Shown here: positions 46,263 through 49,469 of the stretch, in pieces | Position numbering within the stretch: the stretch's first letter is position 1 | How the letters are laid out: each line of letters starts with the position of its first letter | Assembly (NCBI RefSeq): GCF_006124995.1 | Contig: NZ_QEWN01000139.1 | Span: forward strand, 1 to 49,469 | DNA: 49,469 nt | Source: Vibrio sp. Hep-1b-8 | Lineage (GTDB): Bacteria; Pseudomonadota; Gammaproteobacteria; Enterobacterales; Vibrionaceae | Reading direction: 5' to 3' | Notes under the pieces: model-generated | The model's database searches: none | Seen by the model: only the letters and a program-made list of their open reading frames with translations | What the model was told of the DNA's origin: nothing | Translations under genes and position numbers: made by a program

Positions 46263-47474
46263 ATGAATACGTTAGCTGAGTCTCATGGCTCCATCTGGAA
46301 GAATAAAACCTTTGTTACACTGTTTAGCAGTGCTCTGTTTGTGAGCTTTGCGAGCCAAATCTACGCACTTGCATTACCGTTGTTGGTGTATGAACTGACC
46401 CAATCTTCTGAGTGGATGGGTTGGATGAGAGCCGTTGAGTTTCTACCCAATCTATTACTGGCTCTTTTTATTGGCGTGTGGGTCGATCGCTGTGATAAAA
46501 AGCAGTGGTCGCTGGCGATGTTACTCGGTCAAGCGGTAACGGTGCTCACGTCCTTCTTCGCAGTTGAGTTCCTTGAAGATCCATTATGGGTTCTGTTCCC
46601 GTGCGCGTTCTTAATGATGGCATTTAACTACGGCTACCATAATGCGCGGATGTCGATTCAGAAAAGCGCGCTTTCACATGACACTCAGAATGTAGCAACA
46701 GCTCGAATGAGCTCCTTGGGCAGTTTTATGGAAACCGTAGGGCCTGTACTCTCGGGAGCCATCATGTTATTGGCGGCCATTCATAACGTCTTCATCGGCG
46801 TAGCACTTTTGATGTTACTGGCTTTTTGGCAGGTCAAAAGACTCGAGGTAAAAACACCCATCAACAAAGACCAACAAAGCACTTTCAGTGCCATAAAAGA
46901 AGGTTGGCAAGCACTACGTAATGAACAGAATATGTGGCTGATCACTCTTGCTGTAATGGTCATTAACACAACAGGCGCGGTATTTTGGATTCAAGCTATC
47001 TATTATGCCAAGGCAGATTTAGGGTTGAATGCTGTAGGAGTGAGTTATCTGATCGTTGCTTCTGGTCTTGGTGGTCTCATTGGTACATTCAGTGCCGATA
47101 AACTACGTAAGAAATGGGGGTTGGGATGGCTTCTCATTATCTCGATTGTACTTGAATCGATCGGGTTTGTTATTCCACTGGTAATGGAGAATCAAACAGC
47201 GCTTATTGCTGGGTTCTTTTGGGTATCCGCTGTGGGTTTATATAGCAGCATCTGTGTTTGGAGTTACCGCCAAGAAGCCTTTGATATCAGCATTCTCGGC
47301 CGAGTAAACGGTATAACGGGCTCGCTCTTCAAACTTCTAATGCCATTTGGCCTTGCTGGTTCGGGCTATATAACATCATTGATTGGTATTGAGTGGTTGT
47401 TCGTCGGATGCTTTGCCACACAACTATTAACAGCATTTTGGTTAATGACGACCAGCGTCCGTTCTATTCGTTAA
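46263..47474 (+). CDS. MFS transporter (efflux type)
   Basis: A 403-aa MFS protein with 10-12 helices, including the loop WVDRCDKKQWSLAML (MFS motif A) and a second one SADKLRKKWGLGW. The sequence style is that of the MFS_3/EntS-like exporters. AAGGA lies about 8 nt before the ATG. It is divergent from the SgrR-like regulator, the arrangement seen for several regulator-exporter pairs. The substrate is unknown. Confidence 0.86.
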   Translation: MNTLAESHGSIWKNKTFVTLFSSALFVSFASQIYALALPLLVYELTQSSEWMGWMRAVEFLPNLLLALFIGVWVDRCDKKQWSLAMLLGQAVTVLTSFFAVEFLEDPLWVLFPCAFLMMAFNYGYHNARMSIQKSALSHDTQNVATARMSSLGSFMETVGPVLSGAIMLLAAIHNVFIGVALLMLLAFWQVKRLEVKTPINKDQQSTFSAIKEGWQALRNEQNMWLITLAVMVINTTGAVFWIQAIYYAKADLGLNAVGVSYLIVASGLGGLIGTFSADKLRKKWGLGWLLIISIVLESIGFVIPLVMENQTALIAGFFWVSAVGLYSSICVWSYRQEAFDISILGRVNGITGSLFKLLMPFGLAGSGYITSLIGIEWLFVGCFATQLLTAFWLMTTSVRSIR

Positions 47475-47768
47475 CAGCAAAATTGGTGATAAAGTTGAAC
47501 ATCATCATTGGTGGCAATAGACGTGACTCGCACTAACAAAACGGGGCATTAACCTTAGCTACTTCGCGTACTTTTGGTTATGACCCCTAAAGCACTTTTA
47601 TATGGAAAGAAGATTAATGAGCTTTACTCTCAGAGAGCGACGCCGATAGTTTAAATGTAGGGCGTGATAACCTCCAGTTCTTCGCGGTGTACTGAATCAG
47701 TATGGCACGCGGAGTGTCAGGGAGAGGAGAGGGAGTCCATATCATTGGTTATGTTTACGGGATGGAAA
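47475..47768. other. Gap after the MFS gene
   Basis: About 290 nt without a supported gene. The stretch 47536-47600 contains TAACAAAAC and GGTTATG pieces but does not form an attC site. The open frame upstream of 47769 may extend the DUF4144 gene. Confidence 0.35.
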
Positions 47769-48089
47769 ATGGTTATTTGGCCTTGTTTGTTCAAATTAGA
47801 GGGTGATTCGGAACTAATATATTTGGACTCTGAGCCGTATTTAGTCGCTGAGTTGGAGGGGTTAATCTGGGATGCTTCAGACCTTCTGATAGATAGTAGT
47901 GGGCAGTGCTTCGTGCTCAGCGTAGAAGGTGATGGTTATGTGTTTGAAGCTCAAGGAGCTCCGCTAACTTTGCCGGAAGTTACCAAATTGGTTCAAGAGC
48001 ATGAATTTTCGAAAGCGGAAATGTGTCTTACAAAAATTCAGTTTTCATCTGTTGCAGAAGCGATTCAGTCGCTCTCATTGGGTAAATAG
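47769..48089 (+). CDS. DUF4144 protein
   Basis: A 106-aa protein. The core (WPCLFKLEGDSELIYLDSEP, then LIWDASDLLIDSSGQCFVLS and the tail KAEMCLTKIQFSSVAEAIQS) matches DUF4144 proteins of Vibrio; the function is unknown. I choose the ATG at 47769 (MVIWPCLFK, GGGA upstream). Starts at 47751 or 47664 would add unrelated residues. Confidence 0.72.
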   Translation: MVIWPCLFKLEGDSELIYLDSEPYLVAELEGLIWDASDLLIDSSGQCFVLSVEGDGYVFEAQGAPLTLPEVTKLVQEHEFSKAEMCLTKIQFSSVAEAIQSLSLGK

Positions 48090-48224
48090 TCGAACTTTCC
48101 TCAATTGTCGATTATGTGACCTTTTGCCTAGGGTTTGTCCGTTGAGTTTGTTGATAACAAATCAATTGCTTATGCTTGCGAGTACGTCGAACGTTTCTTC
48201 AAGTTGGTAAGCACATGTTTAACA

Positions 48225-48515
48225 ATGCCGTCACCGTTGGAACGCCAACTAGTTTCAATTGCCAAGCAGTTTGGTGATATGGGCGTTAAAGCGGATTTGG
48301 TTGAGAGCAAAGGCAAAACGTTTGTGGCGTTTAACGGCACAGATCAGAATGGAAGAGTCCTCAAATATGCGTTTGTGAATGGTACTCGTATCAACATGAA
48401 CGGAAAAAATACCCGCTCAACTCATTTAAAGCAATGCAAGCTGGCTTTAGCCCAAAATCAAGAGCCGCGAATTTTAAAGGGGCAGGAGTATCAGGGCGAC
48501 CGCATGAGTGTTTGA
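48225..48515 (+). pseudogene. Unrecognised gene truncated by an insertion sequence
   Basis: The open frame encodes 96 aa from an ATG at 48225 (MPSPLERQLVSIAKQFGDMG, then KADLVESKGKTFVAFNGTDQ). The frame is also open upstream to 48135 without a good start. Its last codons (QGDRMSV) lie inside the end of the transposase element, whose inner sequence begins near 48492. The original C-terminus has therefore been replaced by IS sequence. I cannot name the family. It may still be expressed as a chimera. Confidence 0.6.
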
Positions 48516-49469
48516 TTTTTACCCACCGCGTTTAGGCCTTCACTCAAGACCGCCTCTAGCATCGCTGTGTTCATCATACAACGCTTCTGTTTTCCAACGA
48601 TACTGAGTTTAGTCGGCTCTGTGCGCAACATATTCAACCCTATATGGCGCAGACAAGCTAGGTTTTCGGCTCCGTGGTCTTTATTGATTTGGCAGGCATC
48701 CTCAGCCATCGTCACATCTAAGACCCAGTGCATTGACTCGATACCCCAGTGCTCCCTTACTGCGCTTGCCGCTTGCTCCGCACTCAATTGCTTTGAGCTG
48801 ATGTAGTATCGATACTCTAGCTCTGCTACTTTGCCTTTATGGTAACGGAAGTTTTCCACCATAATGACCGATTTTAATCCTTTCCAACGAGAGAAGTTAC
48901 CTTCGAGCGTTTCACTGCTTAACACATAGCTTTGACGGACTTCAATACGGCCGTGACCCTGCTCGATTTTGATATTTTTGGGCTTTGATACTCGTTGTTT
49001 TGCAAAAGCCTGCTCTATTGCTTTGCGTAACTTTCCTTGATTATTTTTAACCGCAAGTAAGTAGTTAGCATCTTGTTCGATGATAGTTTTGGCTATTTCC
49101 GTTTGGCATGCCATCGCATCAATTGTGACTAGAGCGCCTTTGATATCAAGAAGTTTGATGAGCTCAGGTATTGCTGTGATCTCGTTGCTCTTTTCTTCTG
49201 TTTTGAGCTGTCCAAGTACGAGCTTATTGGACGAAGCGTAGGCGCTAATCATATGGATAGTACTAGATCGGTCATCTCGGTTGTAGGAGCCCCGAAGTGT
49301 TTTACCATCAATCGCAACGACTTGCCCCTCAGTAAGGGAATGTACTGCTGACATCCAGTTTATAAAGCAAGTATGAAAGGGCTCTGGTTCTATCTTAGAG
49401 ATAATGCGAGCAATCGTATCATCGGCAGGAATATCATTAACAAACATACCATTACGTTTAAACCACTCA
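48491..49469 (-). CDS. ISAs1-family transposase (5' end beyond the window)
   Basis: A DDE transposase of the ISAs1 type, reading 325 codons to the window edge without a stop. The frame continues past the internal ATG at 49447 (EWFKRNGMFVNDIPADDTIA), so the true start is outside. Catalytic residues are visible in VVAIDGKTLRGS, ALVTIDAMACQ and REHWGIESMHWVLDV. The stop is at 48491-48493. The whole part is intact, so the element may be active. Confidence 0.92.
   Translation of the reverse strand, partial: EWFKRNGMFVNDIPADDTIARIISKIEPEPFHTCFINWMSAVHSLTEGQVVAIDGKTLRGSYNRDDRSSTIHMISAYASSNKLVLGQLKTEEKSNEITAIPELIKLLDIKGALVTIDAMACQTEIAKTIIEQDANYLLAVKNNQGKLRKAIEQAFAKQRVSKPKNIKIEQGHGRIEVRQSYVLSSETLEGNFSRWKGLKSVIMVENFRYHKGKVAELEYRYYISSKQLSAEQAASAVREHWGIESMHWVLDVTMAEDACQINKDHGAENLACLRHIGLNMLRTEPTKLSIVGKQKRCMMNTAMLEAVLSEGLNAVGKNQTLMRSP
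48492..49469 (-). mobile_element. Insertion sequence of the ISAs1 family, one end in the window
   Basis: The left end is taken as 48492 (CAGGGCGACCGCATGAG), an ISAs1-style terminal sequence overlapping the transposase stop. The other end and its inverted repeat are beyond the window, so boundaries and target-site duplication cannot be verified. Confidence 0.7.

Noticed and set aside
47536..47600. Possible integron attC site near TAACAAAAC
   Set aside because: The two complementary arms and the terminal core do not pair as an attC should.
47664..47768. Upstream extension of the DUF4144 gene to 47664
   Set aside because: The added 35 residues look unrelated, and a better ribosome site fits the ATG at 47769.

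Overview
The window looks like a chromosomal segment of a Vibrio (Vibrionaceae, Gammaproteobacteria). This rests on gene content: an orphan type VI secretion (T6SS) hcp-vgrG module of Vibrio type, a DUF3360 membrane protein, a DUF3332 lipoprotein, a DUF4144 protein, fatty acid cis/trans isomerase, and a branched-chain keto-acid dehydrogenase operon beside ETF genes. Species cannot be fixed from this reading.

Layout. 1-10400 (+): a T6SS auxiliary island: hcp, vgrG, a DUF4123 adaptor, a 1189-aa LysM-headed effector of unrecognised activity, then three tandem paralogous periplasmic Sel1-repeat proteins that are probably immunity proteins. A 54-bp nested palindrome followed by a sigma-54-like promoter lies in front of hcp. 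10395-15400 (-): a two-gene operon (cNMP/CBS/DUF294 nucleotidyltransferase-like protein plus DnaQ-like exonuclease), formate-tetrahydrofolate ligase broken by one frameshift, and a small relic of pyruvate kinase. 15709-20609 (+): an overlapping three-gene PgtC/PgtB/PgtA-like sensory operon with a response regulator whose AAA+ motifs are degraded. 20646-26562 (-): a 62-aa protein, Cti isomerase, an OFA-type MFS transporter and a DUF3360 membrane protein. 26926-29493 (+): a large Cache-PAS membrane sensor fused to a DUF294 nucleotidyltransferase-like module.

29521-36284: an energy/catabolism block. ETF:ubiquinone oxidoreductase (-) is divergent from etfB-etfA (+), with a LiuR-like operator between them. 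Convergent to these is a bkd operon (E1alpha, E1beta, E2; no E3). Together they would oxidise branched-chain keto acids and acyl-CoAs and pass the electrons to ubiquinone. 36773-43975: an AGCS alanine/sodium symporter, a DUF3332 lipoprotein, a methyl-accepting chemotaxis protein, a periplasmic-binding/GGDEF protein and a TPR membrane protein. 44213-44287: tRNA-Gly(TCC). 44465-47474: an SgrR-like regulator divergent from an MFS transporter. 47769-49469: a DUF4144 gene, an unrecognised gene cut by an insertion sequence, and an ISAs1-family transposase that runs off the window.

The most interesting items are the hcp control region, the LysM effector with its three mosaic immunity paralogues, and the Cache-PAS-DUF294 fusion. 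All functional calls come from reading motifs and architecture. No database search was run.
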